Shown piece after piece: positions 63,296-64,000 of a stretch of 64,000 nucleotides of DNA. Position numbers and translations under genes: made by a program. Within the stretch, counting starts at the first letter, position 1; the number at the start of each line of letters is the position of its first letter. This stretch comes from Eulemur rufifrons (lineage: Eukaryota > Chordata > Mammalia > Primates > Lemuridae). Location of the stretch: contig NC_091001.1 in assembly GCF_041146395.1 (NCBI RefSeq), positions 103,996,965 through 104,060,964 of the forward strand, written 5' to 3'. Below the pieces are notes generated by a model, which did no database searches, had not been told where the DNA came from, and worked only from the letters and a program-made list of their open reading frames with translations.

Positions 63296-64000
63296 ACTTC
63301 CAAGTTTAAAACTGATTATTCACAGTTGGGCGGAGAACTAATTTCAATTTATTACTAATGAAGTGGGTTTGTAGAGAGCCACAAGCATGGTACAGTCAAC
63401 TAGTGCTGTCCAGTGGGTGGTTCCAAGTGTGGGTTTGGAGCTCAGGGGAGAAATCTAGGGTGAAGCTAAGATAGGCTGTGGAAGTCATGAGCTTGTACCT
63501 TGTAATCGAGGCTCTGACAGGAGAGGAGGACACACAGAGCTTGTTCAGACTGAGAAAAGGAAAGGCAGCAATTCAGACTGGCAAAGGAGAGTTACCCGGG
63601 AGGGAGCCTGAGTCCAGCCAGGTCAGGCGAACACCCTCCATGTGGACATGTCCTGGCAGGGAGATACTATCTGAAAGTGAACCTGCTTCCTCTGCTCAGC
63701 TGCAGGGGACCGACTTTATACCCACAGGCAAGAGCAGTAACTGCCCGGCTTTGGAGAAGGCCTGTGGTCTCCCTGTTGCCACAGCCTCATGCAGTGCTGC
63801 AGACTCGCTTCTGATTAGCTCCGATGCTCCAAAAATGCTGGATAAAAATTACTCCTACCCCACAGCCTCCTTACCCCCTACCCCTGCAAATCCCAACACA
63901 GCTCCAACTCCCTTCCAATGGCCTTGTTTGCTTGGACTTTGTTGTGCACACCAATAGCATCAGTTCTTACGGTCACCCGGGCATAGCCCAAATTCTCAGC
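63296..64000. other. Unassigned sequence containing a 156-codon ATG frame
   Basis: ATG at 63487 to TAG at 63955-63957 is one of the longest ATG-started frames in the window. The product is rich in S, P, T and has no domain, signal peptide or membrane segment I can name. No splice or promoter context supports it. Most likely chance, or relic of an unrecognised LTR. Confidence 0.2.

Noticed and set aside
63478..63957. 156-codon ATG frame at the right edge
   Set aside because: Composition is low-complexity S/P/T, with no recognisable family, promoter, splice or polyadenylation context.
1..64000. CRISPR arrays, operons, prophage or integrated bacterial DNA
   Set aside because: No regularly spaced identical repeats, no Shine-Dalgarno-led gene series, and repeat content is entirely mammalian.
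1..64000. tRNA, rRNA, snRNA or 7SL/7SK genes
   Set aside because: No intact box A/B cloverleaf or snRNA start was recognised apart from the SINE-internal relics (MIR, Alu). A tRNAscan/Infernal run would be decisive.

Overview
This is a stretch of mammalian nuclear DNA, almost certainly from a lemur (Malagasy strepsirrhine primate). Two young insertions support this. One is an Alu at 42503-42870 whose middle carries the lemur-type 'TATATATTTTTAG..GTCCATATAATTT' segment. The other is a short L1 3' end at 22715-22940 with the strepsirrhine L1 3'UTR ('ATGTAACCTAAACATTTGTA'). Both have clean 14-bp target-site duplications. The assignment rests on recalled family consensus, not on a search.

I find no protein-coding gene that I can support. 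Open frames are short, most begin with non-ATG codons, and most lie in identifiable repeats. The window behaves as intergenic or deep intronic DNA: a layered archive of old transposons with unique sequence between them. No rRNA, tRNA, snRNA, CRISPR array or prokaryotic feature was seen.

Layout. 1-857: old L1 (minus). 858-9535: mainly unique sequence and MIR fragments, with a compact CpG island at 6040-6396 holding two convergent CTCF-like motifs. 9540-14533: L1 3' ends, a MaLR LTR, MIR and L2. 14534-15264: a 141-bp direct duplication. 15265-21290: L2/MIR fragments and unique DNA. 21291-24480: MLT1-type LTR and a HAL1-like half-LINE split by the lemur L1. 24480-32685: L2/MIR plus repeat-free AT-rich blocks. 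32685-40680: L1M fragments, a possible 66-bp exon at 33996-34061, an isolated TATA-type sequence, and an ERVL-like LTR (minus). 40680-44003: L1MB, Tigger MITE, lemur Alu, and a second pair of diverged direct repeats flanking them. 44003-51013: MIR/L2 and unique DNA. 51014-58115: dense retroelements (ERVL-like LTR, Tigger, internally deleted L1, half of a MaLR provirus, and an LTR nested in an L1ME). 58115-64000: L2/MIR and unique DNA.

Nothing here forms an operon or a multi-gene system. Points most worth checking are the CpG island with CTCF motifs, the candidate exon, the two local duplications and the nested insertions. All repeat family names come from reading against remembered consensus sequences, and coordinates of old repeats are good to roughly 10-30 bp. 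RepeatMasker with a primate library and alignment to the human and Microcebus genomes would settle nearly every entry.
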